DNA of 64,000 nucleotides from Halopseudomonas formosensis (GTDB taxonomy: Bacteria > Pseudomonadota > Gammaproteobacteria > Pseudomonadales > Pseudomonadaceae), in assembly GCF_900115905.1 (NCBI RefSeq), contig NZ_FOYD01000001.1:558001-622000 (forward strand). Direction: 5' to 3'. This document shows positions 34,522-42,788 of the stretch, piece by piece (the first letter of the stretch is position 1; every line of letters begins with the position of its first letter). Position numbers and translations under genes: made by a program. The notes under the pieces were generated by a model. The model had not been told where the DNA came from. It ran no database searches and saw only the letters and a program-made list of their open reading frames with translations.

Positions 34522-34666
34522 GCACTGTGAATGCCGGGCGGATAGCTACGCCCGGCAGTCCTGATCAGCGCGGAGGATGGTTTCAGATCAGTAGTACCGA
34601 TGGAGGTATCCGGCGCTGGCTTAAACTGCTCCAACTGAGCAATATAGATGCCCAGCCCAATGCCCC

Positions 34667-34711
34667 GATAACGATAAGAGCCCCGCTTTGAAAAGCGCAA
34701 AGGCATGAGGT
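34667..34711 (+). promoter_or_regulatory. Conserved leader of LuxR paralogue 2
   Basis: GATAACGATAAGA at 34667-34679 is followed by an inverted repeat (CGCTTT/AAAGCG, 34684-34697) and CAAAGGCATGAGGT, which includes the ribosome site. The same flanks with a different inverted repeat occur before paralogue 3. The hairpin is kept while its bases change. The 197-base gap 34522-34718 holds no gene. Confidence 0.6.
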
Positions 34712-34718
34712 TGCAGCG

Positions 34719-35993
34719 ATGATGACAACAAGCACAACAAGCATTTTCGACAACACAACCCTCTCAGGCACGGCGGCCATGTGCGCGCCGGCAGGCCTGT
34801 CCCTGTCGCTCGACGACTATGACCGCATCGTTGGCCATATCCATGACGGCGGACTGGATACCCAGCAGCTGTCGGTCGCCCTGGAAGAGCTGCGCATGCT
34901 GTTCCAGGCCAACTATGTGACCCTGATCCTGCGCATCCCCGGTGTAGAGGACGTTGGCCTGATGCTGGTGGCGGGCAAGGTCGAAGGCAGCGGCCAGGTC
35001 ACCTACTTCCGTTACCTGCATGGCGAGACGCCCTTCGCCAACCTGCCGGCCGACCGGGTGTTCACCGTGGACGACGTGATGACCCCGCAGGAATGGGAGA
35101 ACAGCACCTACTACCGCGAGTACAGCAAGGCTAATGACGTCTATCATGTGATGGGCGCCGATATCTCCACCGCCGATGCCGGAGTGCTGCGTTTCCGTAT
35201 TACCCGCAGCCAGCGGCAGCCGGCTTTCTCCGAGCAGGACAAGGCGCTGTGTACCCGGCTGCTGCCTCATCTGCGGCGCAGCCTGCAGGTGCATAACCTG
35301 CTGGGCCGCAGCGAATCCCTGGGCAACCTCTACGCCGAGGCCATCAACCGGTTGTCCGTTGCTACCCTGGTGCTCGATGAGGCGGGGGCGGTGCTGCAGC
35401 TCAACGACGTGGCCCGGGAGCTGCTCAAGCAGGCCGACGGGCTCAAGCTGGTCGGCTCCCGCCTGGAAGCCAGCTACCCCAGTGACAACCGCGAACTGCA
35501 CAAGCTGATCCGCGACGTGCTCGAATCCAAGGATTCACCGCAGCCACGGGAGCTGCGTGAGGCCCTGTCCATCGCCCGGCCCTCGGGCGAGGTCAGCCTG
35601 GGGCTGGTGGTCGAGCCGATCCCCGGGGCGCAGTGGGCGGAGGGTCGCGGCCAGCCGGCGGTCATGGTGTATATCCGCGATGCGGTGGGCAAATCCCAGG
35701 TCGACAACCGGGTGGCCCGGGAACTGTTCAATTTCACGCCCGCGGAGACCCTGCTGGCGCAGCAGTTGGCCAACGGCCTGTCGCTGGAGGAAGCGGCCGA
35801 GGAGCTGGGCATCATGCGCAACACCGCACGGGCGCACCTGCGCTCGATCTTCTCCAAGACCGGGGTGCGCCGTCAGGCCGAGCTGGTGCGGGTGATGCTC
35901 AACAGCGTCGGCTCGCTGGGGCGTGGCGAGGTCAGCCCGCTGGGCCGCCGTGGCGCCATCATTCCCCAGCCGGAGCTGCGTTCGCTGCGGTGA
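34719..35993 (+). CDS. LuxR-type transcriptional regulator, paralogue 2
   Basis: A 424-residue protein with the same GAF/PAS-like N-terminal region and C-terminal LuxR HTH as paralogues 1 and 3. The reader helices are ANGLSLEEAAEELGIMRNTA then RAHLRSIFSKTGVRRQAELV, nearly identical to paralogue 3. A short N-terminal tail (MMTTSTTSIFDNTTLSGTAA) is unique to it. GAGGT precedes the ATG at 34719 (a second ATG follows directly). The gene lies in tandem with paralogue 3, suggesting recent duplication. Confidence 0.9.
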   Translation: MMTTSTTSIFDNTTLSGTAAMCAPAGLSLSLDDYDRIVGHIHDGGLDTQQLSVALEELRMLFQANYVTLILRIPGVEDVGLMLVAGKVEGSGQVTYFRYLHGETPFANLPADRVFTVDDVMTPQEWENSTYYREYSKANDVYHVMGADISTADAGVLRFRITRSQRQPAFSEQDKALCTRLLPHLRRSLQVHNLLGRSESLGNLYAEAINRLSVATLVLDEAGAVLQLNDVARELLKQADGLKLVGSRLEASYPSDNRELHKLIRDVLESKDSPQPRELREALSIARPSGEVSLGLVVEPIPGAQWAEGRGQPAVMVYIRDAVGKSQVDNRVARELFNFTPAETLLAQQLANGLSLEEAAEELGIMRNTARAHLRSIFSKTGVRRQAELVRVMLNSVGSLGRGEVSPLGRRGAIIPQPELRSLR

Positions 35994-36070
35994 CCTGCTT
36001 CAGGATCGACCCGGGATGGTCGATCCGTGGGCAGCATGGAGGCGTCCGGGCTGGCCGCCGGCCAGCCCTC

Positions 36071-36114
36071 GATAACGATAAGAAGCCGGCCTGACCAGGC
36101 CAAAGGCATGAGGT
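36071..36114 (+). promoter_or_regulatory. Conserved leader of LuxR paralogue 3
   Basis: GATAACGATAAGA at 36071-36083, then the inverted repeat GGCCTG/CAGGCC (36088-36101) and CAAAGGCATGAGGT at 36101-36114 with the ribosome site. It parallels the leader of paralogue 2 with a covarying stem. Confidence 0.6.
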
Positions 36115-36121
36115 GCACCGG

Positions 36122-37372
36122 ATGACAACAACAATAACCTCAGTAGTTACTGCATTTCCCACCGGCCAGTCCCTGTCGCTGGACGACTATGACCGCATCA
36201 TCGGCCTGATCCATGATGGCGCACTGGATGCCGAACAGCTGTCGCTGGCGCTGGACGAGCTGCGCCGGGTGTTCCAGGCCAACTATGTCAGCCTGATCCT
36301 GCGCGTGCCCAGTGCCGACAGCATGGGCATCACGCTGATCTCCGGGCAGCCGGAATGGGCCGGCAAGCTGGCCTGTTTCAACGATTACCGCTGGGATGCG
36401 CCGCTGGGGCGCATGCCGGCTGATCAGGTCCACACCATGGACGAGTTGATGAGTCGCGAGGAGTGGGAGGCCAGCAGTTATTACCGCGATTACAGCCAGC
36501 CCAACGACGTCTATCACATCATGGGCGCCAATATCTCCACCGCCGAGGCCGGTGTGCTGGGCTTTCGCATCACCCGCAACCAGCGCCAGCCGGCCTTCCA
36601 GGAACAGGACCGCGCGCTCTGCCTGCGGCTGCTGCCCCACTTGCGCCGCAGTCTGCAGGTGCACAACCTGCTGGGGCGCAGTGAATCGCTGGGCAACCTC
36701 TATGCCGCAGCGGTCAATCGCCTGTCGGTAGCCACTCTGGTACTGGACGCCGGCGGCAGCGTGCTGCAGCTCAATGACGTGGCCCGGGAGCTGCTGGCCC
36801 AGGCCGATGGGCTGAAGCTGGTCGGCTCCCGGCTGGAAGCCAGTTACCCCAGTGACAACCGTGAACTGCACAAGCTGATCCGCGAGGCGGTCGGGTCCAA
36901 GGATGGGCCGCAGCCCGGGGAAGCGCGGGAGGCGCTGTCGGTGGCCCGGCCCTCCGGTGAGGTCAGTCTGGGTGTGGTGGTCGAGCCCATTGCCGGGGCC
37001 GAGTGGGCCGAAGGGCGGGGCCAGCCGGCGGTAATGGTGTATATCCGCGATGCGGTGGGCAAGTCCCAGGTGGATAACCGGGTGGCCCGCGAGCTGTTCA
37101 ACTTCACCCCCACGGAAACCGCGCTGGCGCTGCAGCTGGCCAACGGCCTGTCGCTGGAGGAGGCCGCCGAGGAGCTGGGCATCATGCGCAATACCGCGCG
37201 GGCGCACCTGCGGGCGATCTTCTCCAAGACCGGGGTACGCCGCCAGGCCGAGCTGGTGCGGGTGATGCTCAACTGTGTCGGCACGCTCGGGCGGGGCGGC
37301 ACCGTCCGTCCGCTGGACAAGCCCCTGCCCGTCATTACCCAGCCGCAGCTGCGCTCGGTGGCGGTGAGCTGA
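36122..37372 (+). CDS. LuxR-type transcriptional regulator, paralogue 3
   Basis: A 416-residue LuxR-type protein; sensor region as in the other paralogues (QSLSLDDYDRIIGLIHDGAL near the N-terminus; NRLSVATLVLDAGGSVLQLN in the PAS-like part) and C-terminal HTH ANGLSLEEAAEELGIMRNTA. ATG 36122 is preferred: GAGGT lies seven bases upstream, while an in-frame GTG at 36113 overlaps that site. Nearly identical DNA-reading helices across the three regulators suggest they read the same operators but may sense different steroids. Confidence 0.9.
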   Translation: MTTTITSVVTAFPTGQSLSLDDYDRIIGLIHDGALDAEQLSLALDELRRVFQANYVSLILRVPSADSMGITLISGQPEWAGKLACFNDYRWDAPLGRMPADQVHTMDELMSREEWEASSYYRDYSQPNDVYHIMGANISTAEAGVLGFRITRNQRQPAFQEQDRALCLRLLPHLRRSLQVHNLLGRSESLGNLYAAAVNRLSVATLVLDAGGSVLQLNDVARELLAQADGLKLVGSRLEASYPSDNRELHKLIREAVGSKDGPQPGEAREALSVARPSGEVSLGVVVEPIAGAEWAEGRGQPAVMVYIRDAVGKSQVDNRVARELFNFTPTETALALQLANGLSLEEAAEELGIMRNTARAHLRAIFSKTGVRRQAELVRVMLNCVGTLGRGGTVRPLDKPLPVITQPQLRSVAVS

Positions 37373-37388
37373 GCGCAAGGCACCTTCC

Positions 37389-37407
37389 TAGTCTGCGCAG
37401 ACGATGA
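37389..37407 (+). promoter_or_regulatory. Operator-like motif, site 7
   Basis: TAGTCTGCGCAGACGATGA is a full consensus match with a perfect GTCTGCGCAGAC palindrome. GATACT at 37428-37433 is the likely -10 for the SDR at 37472, giving a palindrome centre near -43. Confidence 0.8.
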
Positions 37408-37471
37408 GCGCTGCGCAGTACCCTTCGATACTGCTCCGCAACATGGCCTCAGGCAAGTTCAGGAGCAGAAC

Positions 37472-38323
37472 ATGAACAAGGTGGTATTGGTGACCGGTGC
37501 CAGCCGTGGCATCGGCCGGGAGACTGCGCTGGCCTTCGCCCGCGCCGGCTTCGATGTGGCGATCAGTGCGCGCACCCTGGAAGAGGGCCAGCAGCACGCC
37601 CACGGGCTGACCGGCGCCGATGGCAAGCCGCTGCCCGGCAGCCTGGCGGCGGTGGCCGGCGAAATCCGCGCGCTGGGCCGGCAGGCCTGGTGCATTCCAA
37701 TGGACCTGCTGGATGCCGACTCGGTGCAGGCCGCGGCGCAGCAGCTGCTGCGCGAGGCCGGCCGTATCGACGTGCTGGTCAACAATGCGGTGTACCAGGG
37801 CAGCGACCTCAACGCAAACTTCCTGGCGCTGACGCCCGACACCCTGGAGCGCATGTACCGGGGCTACGTGCTGGCACCGGTGCTCCTTACCCAGCGGCTG
37901 TTGCCGAGCATGCTGGAGCAGGGCGGCGGGGTGGTGATCAACATCACCTCCGGGGCGGGGGAGAGCAATCCGCCGGTGGCCGCTGACAAGGGTGGCTGGG
38001 GCTATGCCTATGGCGCCGGCAAGGCGGCGGTGTCGCGCCTGTCCGGCGTGCTCCGGGCGGAAATGGGCGGGCAGGGGCTGCGCGCCTACACGGTCAACCC
38101 CGGGGTGGTCACCACCGAGGCGCTCAGGGCCACCATCGGCGAGGCCGGCATCCGCGCGCTGGGTGCCGGGTCGGCGCCGCCACCGGTTCCCGCTGCGGTG
38201 ATCTGCTGGCTGGCTGTCCACGACCTTGAGGGGCTGCATCAGAAACGTACCGTCCACGCCCAACCATTCGCCCTGGAGCACGGCATAGTGCCGGCCTGGC
38301 ACCATCCCGGGCAGGCCGGTTGA
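37472..38323 (+). CDS. SDR-family oxidoreductase
   Basis: A 283-residue classical SDR with TGASRGIG at residues 8-15 and a variant NNAV in place of NNAG. Catalytic Ser lies in ITSGAG and Tyr/Lys in YAYGAGKAAVSRLS. An insert at residues 45-57 (QHAHGLTGADGKP) and a long C-terminal tail (HAQPFALEHGIVPAWHHPGQ) set it apart from the other SDRs here. CAGGAG precedes the ATG. It is alone downstream of operator site 7 and upstream of kshA. Probably a hydroxysteroid or CoA-ester dehydrogenase; the specific reaction is unknown. Confidence 0.83.
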   Translation: MNKVVLVTGASRGIGRETALAFARAGFDVAISARTLEEGQQHAHGLTGADGKPLPGSLAAVAGEIRALGRQAWCIPMDLLDADSVQAAAQQLLREAGRIDVLVNNAVYQGSDLNANFLALTPDTLERMYRGYVLAPVLLTQRLLPSMLEQGGGVVINITSGAGESNPPVAADKGGWGYAYGAGKAAVSRLSGVLRAEMGGQGLRAYTVNPGVVTTEALRATIGEAGIRALGAGSAPPPVPAAVICWLAVHDLEGLHQKRTVHAQPFALEHGIVPAWHHPGQAG

Positions 38324-38339
38324 CCCGCTGCCGCCGCCC

Positions 38340-38358
38340 TAGTCCAAGTGAGGGATGT
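38340..38358 (+). promoter_or_regulatory. Weak operator-like motif, site 8
   Basis: TAGTCCAAGTGAGGGATGT keeps the left half TAGTCC and the final GATG but has a damaged right half. It lies 150 bases before kshA, much further than the other sites, so its role is doubtful. Confidence 0.3.
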
Positions 38359-38449
38359 AGCCCGGCGCCATCGGCGCGAAGATACCGCACATCGGATGTG
38401 GTTTTCCGACAGGTTCATGCCGCCGCCACGGGCGGCACAGCATGAGGGG

Positions 38450-38478
38450 CTGAACCGAGCCGTGCCGAAAACTATAAC
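38450..38478 (+). promoter_or_regulatory. Candidate sigma-70 promoter for kshA
   Basis: CTGAAC (38450-38455) and TATAAC (38473-38478) are 17 bases apart, a good -35/-10 pair upstream of the GAGGA ribosome site at about 38495. This would give kshA its own start apart from the distant weak site 8. Confidence 0.45.
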
Positions 38479-38508
38479 AACGCTCAACGCTCAGTGAGGA
38501 TCGGGATT

Positions 38509-39549
38509 ATGAATCAGATGATCGACATCAAACCCGTGGCGGAAACGGCCGAGTACCGTTACGCTCGTGGTTGGCATTGCATTGGCGAAGCAGCCAGCTT
38601 CCGTGATGGCAAGCTGCACACGCTGAATATCTTCGGTACGCGCCTGCTGGCCTTCGTTGGCAAGGACGACGAAATCGCCGTGCTGGACGCCTATTGCCCG
38701 CACATGGGGGCGGACCTGTCCCAAGGTGAGCTGGTGGATGGCAAGGTGGTGTGTCCCTTCCATCACTGGGCCTTCGACGCCAGCGGCCGTTGCGCCGAGA
38801 TCCCCTACTGCAAGCGCATCCCGCCCAAGGCCAAGACCCGCAAGTGGCTGACCTGCGAAGTCAACCGCCTGCTGTTCGTCTGGCACAACCCGGAAGGCCT
38901 GCCACCGGCCGAGGGTGTGGAGATTCCCTACTTCCCGGAAATCGACAGCGACGAGTGGGATGACGACTGGCACCTGGATCTGATGGTCATCGACACCCAC
39001 CCGCGCGAGCTGGTGGACAACCTGGTCGACGCCCAGCATTTCGGCCCGGTGCACGATGCGCCGACCAAGTATTTCCGCAACACCTTCCAGGGGCACATCG
39101 GCACCCAGCTGTTCCATGGTGACTCCGAGCGACTGGGCGGCGATCTGGTGGCCGATTCGGCCTACTACGGTCCGGCGACCCACTTCACCCGGATGACCGC
39201 GAATTATGAAGGTCTCAAGGTGGAGTCGATCCTGCTCAACTGCCACGTGCCGACCAAGCCCAACCAGTTCGAGCTGCGCTTCGGCGTGCTGGTCAAGAAG
39301 ATCCCCGGCTGGACCGAGGAGCAGAACAAGGAGTTGGCGCTGGAGTATGTGCGGCAGAATCGAGACTCCTTCTATCAGGACGTGGCGATCTGGAGCACCA
39401 AGCGACCGGTGGACTTCCCGGTGCTGGCCGAGGGCGATGGCCCCATCTACCAGCTGCGCGAATGGTATGCCCAGTTCTATACCGACGAGGCCGACATCGC
39501 GCCGGAGATGAAGGAGCTGCGCGAGTTCGTGACCGTCGATAACCGCTGA
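38509..39549 (+). CDS. kshA: 3-ketosteroid 9-alpha-hydroxylase oxygenase (KshA)
   Basis: A 346-residue Rieske oxygenase. The [2Fe-2S] motif is CPHMGADL then CPFHHW (about residues 64-88). The mononuclear iron site is in VDAQHFGPVH (Asp and two His near 180-185). This type lacks a fused reductase and works with KshB, encoded at 56723. It hydroxylates C9 of 1,4-dien-3-one steroids, which with KstD leads to spontaneous B-ring opening. ATG 38509 follows GAGGATC at good spacing; an upstream in-frame GTG at 38494 overlaps that site. Clear family; choice of KshA over other steroid oxygenases rests on context. Confidence 0.92.
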   Translation: MNQMIDIKPVAETAEYRYARGWHCIGEAASFRDGKLHTLNIFGTRLLAFVGKDDEIAVLDAYCPHMGADLSQGELVDGKVVCPFHHWAFDASGRCAEIPYCKRIPPKAKTRKWLTCEVNRLLFVWHNPEGLPPAEGVEIPYFPEIDSDEWDDDWHLDLMVIDTHPRELVDNLVDAQHFGPVHDAPTKYFRNTFQGHIGTQLFHGDSERLGGDLVADSAYYGPATHFTRMTANYEGLKVESILLNCHVPTKPNQFELRFGVLVKKIPGWTEEQNKELALEYVRQNRDSFYQDVAIWSTKRPVDFPVLAEGDGPIYQLREWYAQFYTDEADIAPEMKELREFVTVDNR

Positions 39550-39568
39550 GCCTGATCGGTCGCAGACA

Positions 39569-39596
39569 GGGCCGCCCCATCGTGGGCGGCCTTTTC
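39569..39596 (+). terminator. Intrinsic terminator after kshA
   Basis: GGCCGCCC (39570-39577) pairs with GGGCGGCC (39584-39591) around a six-base loop and is followed by TTTTCGTT. It ends the kshA transcript. Confidence 0.85.
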
Positions 39597-39603
39597 GTTG
39601 GTG

Positions 39604-39622
39604 TCGTCCAAACGGACGATGT
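39604..39622 (+). promoter_or_regulatory. Operator-like motif, site 9
   Basis: TCGTCCAAACGGACGATGT contains the perfect palindrome CGTCC-AAA-C-GGACG and the right half GGACGATG. It lies 57 bases before the Cache protein gene at 39679 and just after the kshA terminator. Confidence 0.6.
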
Positions 39623-39678
39623 TGGCCGCAGATGCTTGACCTACCGTCAGGGCTACCCTTGACGGACTGGAGTTGCCG

Positions 39679-40536
39679 ATGACACCGATGAAGAGATGGC
39701 TGGCCGGCAGTGCGCTGCTTTGCGCGTTGTTCTGCGGGGTGCTGGTCGCCGCCACCAGCGCAGGTGACGAGGAACGCGCCCGGGCCCTGCTGGAGCGGGC
39801 CGTGGCCTATTACCAGCAGGAAGGCGAGCGCGCCTTTGCGGCCTTCAGCCGGGTGGGGCCGTTTTCCGAGGATGACCTCTATGTGTTCGTGGTCGATCGC
39901 CAGGGCACCATGCTGGCCAGCGGCGGCCCGTCGCGCAGGCTGATCGGCCGGGACATCTCGCCACTGCTGGACGACCAGCTGCAGCTCGGGTTCGAGGCGG
40001 TGCTGGCCCAGCCGGTGACCGGCCAGATCCAGGAGGGCGAGTACCGCTGGATCAACTGGCGCCAAGGCCGGGTCGAGCGCAAGAAGGCGTTCTACCAGAT
40101 CCTCGATGAGCACATTCTCGCGGTCGGCTACTACATTCCCCGCTCCGATCCGGCCGATGCGCAGAACATGCTGGAGCGCGTCGCCGATGCTCTGAAGGAC
40201 AACGCCGAGCAGACCATCGAACAGATCAACCAGCTGGATTCCCAGTTCTACCAGGACGACACCTATCCGGTGGTCATCGACAGCGAGACCAGGCGTTTCG
40301 TGGCCCACGGCTACAATCGCGGGCTGGTCGGCAGCCGCTTCGACAATGTCGACGACCATGCCGGCGAGCCGCTGGGTGCGCCGCTGCTGGAGCAGATGCA
40401 GGGCCGTGACAGCGGCCGGTTCAGCTACCAGTGGCGCAACCCGGCGACCCAGCAGGTCGAGCACAAGACCGCGCTGATCCAGCGGGTAGGCCGCTACGTG
40501 GTGCTGGTCGGCTGGTACGGCGAGCTGGCCGAATAA
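39679..40536 (+). CDS. Secreted Cache-domain sensor-like protein
   Basis: This 285-residue protein starts with a signal peptide (MKRWLAGSALLCALFCGVLV, cleavage near SAG-DE), followed by two single-Cache-like halves. Each has an amphipathic helix (RALLERAVAYYQQEGERAFA; NAEQTIEQINQLDSQFYQDD) and strands ending in YEV-type turns such as DLYVFVVDRQGTMLASGG. No transmembrane helix, HAMP or signalling domain follows. It may bind a ligand in the periplasm and hand it to a chemoreceptor or transporter. First gene of the operon to 43556; ATG 39679 has TGGAG upstream. Confidence 0.78.
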   Translation: MTPMKRWLAGSALLCALFCGVLVAATSAGDEERARALLERAVAYYQQEGERAFAAFSRVGPFSEDDLYVFVVDRQGTMLASGGPSRRLIGRDISPLLDDQLQLGFEAVLAQPVTGQIQEGEYRWINWRQGRVERKKAFYQILDEHILAVGYYIPRSDPADAQNMLERVADALKDNAEQTIEQINQLDSQFYQDDTYPVVIDSETRRFVAHGYNRGLVGSRFDNVDDHAGEPLGAPLLEQMQGRDSGRFSYQWRNPATQQVEHKTALIQRVGRYVVLVGWYGELAE

Positions 40537-40564
40537 CCCCCATTGCATTGACATAAGGACAGCC

Positions 40565-41203
40565 ATGAAAGCAGTTTCGCTGGTAACCCGGCGCGCCGAT
40601 CTGGACCGCGCCGGGTTTCGGGATTACTACGAATCCACCCATTGCTGGCTGGCCATGCAGCATTTCCCGTTTCTCGGCTATACCCGCAACCATCTGCTGG
40701 ATCATCCCGAGCTGGATTTCGATTGCATCAGCGAATTTGCCGCGCCTGAGGAGATGGCCGCGATCGATGTCATGAACTCCCGGTCCCGGCAGCTGGTGGC
40801 GACCGATGAGCTGCAGTTCATGGACCCGAGCCGGATTCGTGTCGCCGCAGTCCGGCCGCATCGACTGATCGCATCCAGGGAAGCCGGGCCCCAGGGGCTG
40901 CAGGCGCAGGTGCTGATGATCGAGCACGACCAGCAGGCCCTGCTGCAGATGCTGCAGCAGCTCGTCCCGCAGTTGACCGGAGCGTATCCGGGCCTGCACG
41001 GCATGCGCCTGGACCTGCTGGACAACGATCCGCGCTGCCCGCTGCCCTGCAATGCCCTGCTGTGGCTCAACTGGTTTGGTCAGCCGGAAACGCTGCCCGC
41101 CGCGCTGGATCAGTTGCCCGGCCTGCAGCGGACGCTGCGAGTCGAACGCTGCGATACCCCACTGGCGACCCTGCAGGAGAAGTTCGTCGCCTTTCAACCC
41201 TGA
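40565..41203 (+). CDS. EthD-like protein
   Basis: A 212-residue protein with an N-terminal EthD/DUF1330-like ferredoxin-fold half: MKAVSLVTRRADLDRAGFRD then YYESTHCWLAMQHF, where the Y-x-x-x-H pattern is typical. The second half may repeat the fold (LQMLQQLVPQLTGAYPGLHG). EthD-like proteins support ring-opening or oxidative pathways but their chemistry is usually unproven. The gene lies 28 bases after the Cache gene and 33 before the amidase. I infer an accessory function in steroid oxidation; no catalytic residues can be assigned. Confidence 0.72.
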   Translation: MKAVSLVTRRADLDRAGFRDYYESTHCWLAMQHFPFLGYTRNHLLDHPELDFDCISEFAAPEEMAAIDVMNSRSRQLVATDELQFMDPSRIRVAAVRPHRLIASREAGPQGLQAQVLMIEHDQQALLQMLQQLVPQLTGAYPGLHGMRLDLLDNDPRCPLPCNALLWLNWFGQPETLPAALDQLPGLQRTLRVERCDTPLATLQEKFVAFQP

Positions 41204-41236
41204 TGCTTGAGCAGACAACAAGAACAAGGAGCTGCA

Positions 41237-42757
41237 ATGCCCGGGATAACACGACGGCATTTTCTCAAGGGCACCGCCGGCCTGGCGGCGGGCGCCGCGC
41301 TGGGGCTGCGTTCGCTGCCGGGGTGGGCGCACAGCGGAATGCGTTTCGATGAATACCGGCGCTGTGACGCACTGGAGCTGGCGCGGCTGGTCCGCCGGGG
41401 CGAGGTCAGCCCCGCCGAACTGCTGGAGCTGGCAATCGCCCGCACCGAGCAGATCAATCCCCGCATCAATGCCGTGGCACTCAAGCATTACGACAGTGCC
41501 AGGAAGCTGGCCGGCTCGTCCCTGCCCGAGGGCCCCTTTCGCGGCGTGCCTTTCCTGCTCAAGGACCTGGGCGTCAGCATGGCCGACACCATCACCACCC
41601 ACGGCTCGCGGTTCTTCCGCGAGGCCCGGGCGGCAGCCGATGACAGCTATGTACGCAAGGCCCGCCAGGCTGGCCTGGTGATCTTCGGCAAGACCAGCAG
41701 CCCGGAGTTCGGCAACAGCCCGTCCACCGAGGGCCGCCTGTTCGGGGATACGCGCAATCCCTGGAACCTCGAACACAGCGCCGGCGGCTCCTCCGGGGGC
41801 GCAGCAGCGGCCGTGGCGGCGGGCATCCTGCCGGTGGCCCATGCCAGCGACGGCGGCGGCTCGATCCGCCTGCCGGCATCCTCCTGCGGCCTGTTCGGGC
41901 TCAAGCCCAGCCGTGACCTGGTGCCGATCGGCAACGGCCCGGGTGAACCCCGCGGGCTGCTCTCGGCGCAGCATGTCATCAGCCGCAGCGTGCGCGACTC
42001 GGCAGCCATGCTGGATGCGCTGGCCTGGGCCAGCCCCGGGCCGGGCTTCGGTGCGCCGGAACAGGGCAGTTATCTGCAGCAGCTGCAGCAGCCACCGGGG
42101 CGCCTGCGCATTGCTGTCATGCGCAAGCCGTTGCTGGACATGCCGGTGGCCCCGGCGTGCCTCGATGCGCTGGATCAGGCCGTGCAGCTGTGCGGTGAAC
42201 TGGGCCATGAGCTGGTTGAGGCGACCCCGGATCTCGACATGCGCGCCGCGATGCAGGCCTCCGGCACTCTCAGCGTGGCCGGCCTGGCCGAACGCGTGGC
42301 CCTGCGCGAAACCCAGCTGGGGCGCAAGGTAACCGCGAACGATCTGGAACCGGTGAACATGGAGATGCTCGCCTGGGGGCGTCAGCTCAGCGCCGTGGAT
42401 TATCTGCGCGCCCAGGAAGGGCTGCGCCAGACCGGCCGTGATATGGCCCGCTTCATGGAACATTTCGACCTGGTACTCAGCCCCACCATGACCTGGGCCC
42501 CACCGCGCCTGGGCGTGGTAGACATGGATCTGCCGCTGGAGGAATTCGGCCCGGTGGCTACCCGCAGTTCGGTGTTTACCGTGCTGTACAACATCACCGG
42601 CCAGCCGGCAATGTCAGTGCCGCTGCACTGGAGCGCCGAAGGCCTGCCCATTGGCGTGATGTTCGCCGGGCGCTTCGGTGCCGAGCGCACCTTGCTGCGG
42701 CTGGCTGGCCAGCTGGAACAGGCGCAACCCTGGTTTGATCGCGTGCCGTCGCTCTGA
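41237..42757 (+). CDS. Tat-exported amidase-signature hydrolase
   Basis: A 506-residue protein with a twin-arginine signal TRRHFLKGTAGLAAGAALGL and cleavage near WA-HS, so it acts in the periplasm as a folded enzyme. The amidase-signature catalytic triad is visible: Lys in PFLLKDLGV, cis-Ser and nucleophile Ser in AGGSSGGAAAAVAAG (about residues 180-194). Its placement between an EthD protein and a 3-alpha-HSD in a steroid operon makes a conjugate hydrolase (for instance of glycine- or taurine-linked bile acids) an attractive but unproven role. AAGGA precedes ATG 41237. Family assignment is firm, substrate is inference. Confidence 0.87.
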   Translation: MPGITRRHFLKGTAGLAAGAALGLRSLPGWAHSGMRFDEYRRCDALELARLVRRGEVSPAELLELAIARTEQINPRINAVALKHYDSARKLAGSSLPEGPFRGVPFLLKDLGVSMADTITTHGSRFFREARAAADDSYVRKARQAGLVIFGKTSSPEFGNSPSTEGRLFGDTRNPWNLEHSAGGSSGGAAAAVAAGILPVAHASDGGGSIRLPASSCGLFGLKPSRDLVPIGNGPGEPRGLLSAQHVISRSVRDSAAMLDALAWASPGPGFGAPEQGSYLQQLQQPPGRLRIAVMRKPLLDMPVAPACLDALDQAVQLCGELGHELVEATPDLDMRAAMQASGTLSVAGLAERVALRETQLGRKVTANDLEPVNMEMLAWGRQLSAVDYLRAQEGLRQTGRDMARFMEHFDLVLSPTMTWAPPRLGVVDMDLPLEEFGPVATRSSVFTVLYNITGQPAMSVPLHWSAEGLPIGVMFAGRFGAERTLLRLAGQLEQAQPWFDRVPSL

Positions 42758-42788
42758 CCCCTTATTCCCAACACAGGAGTTCCACCCC

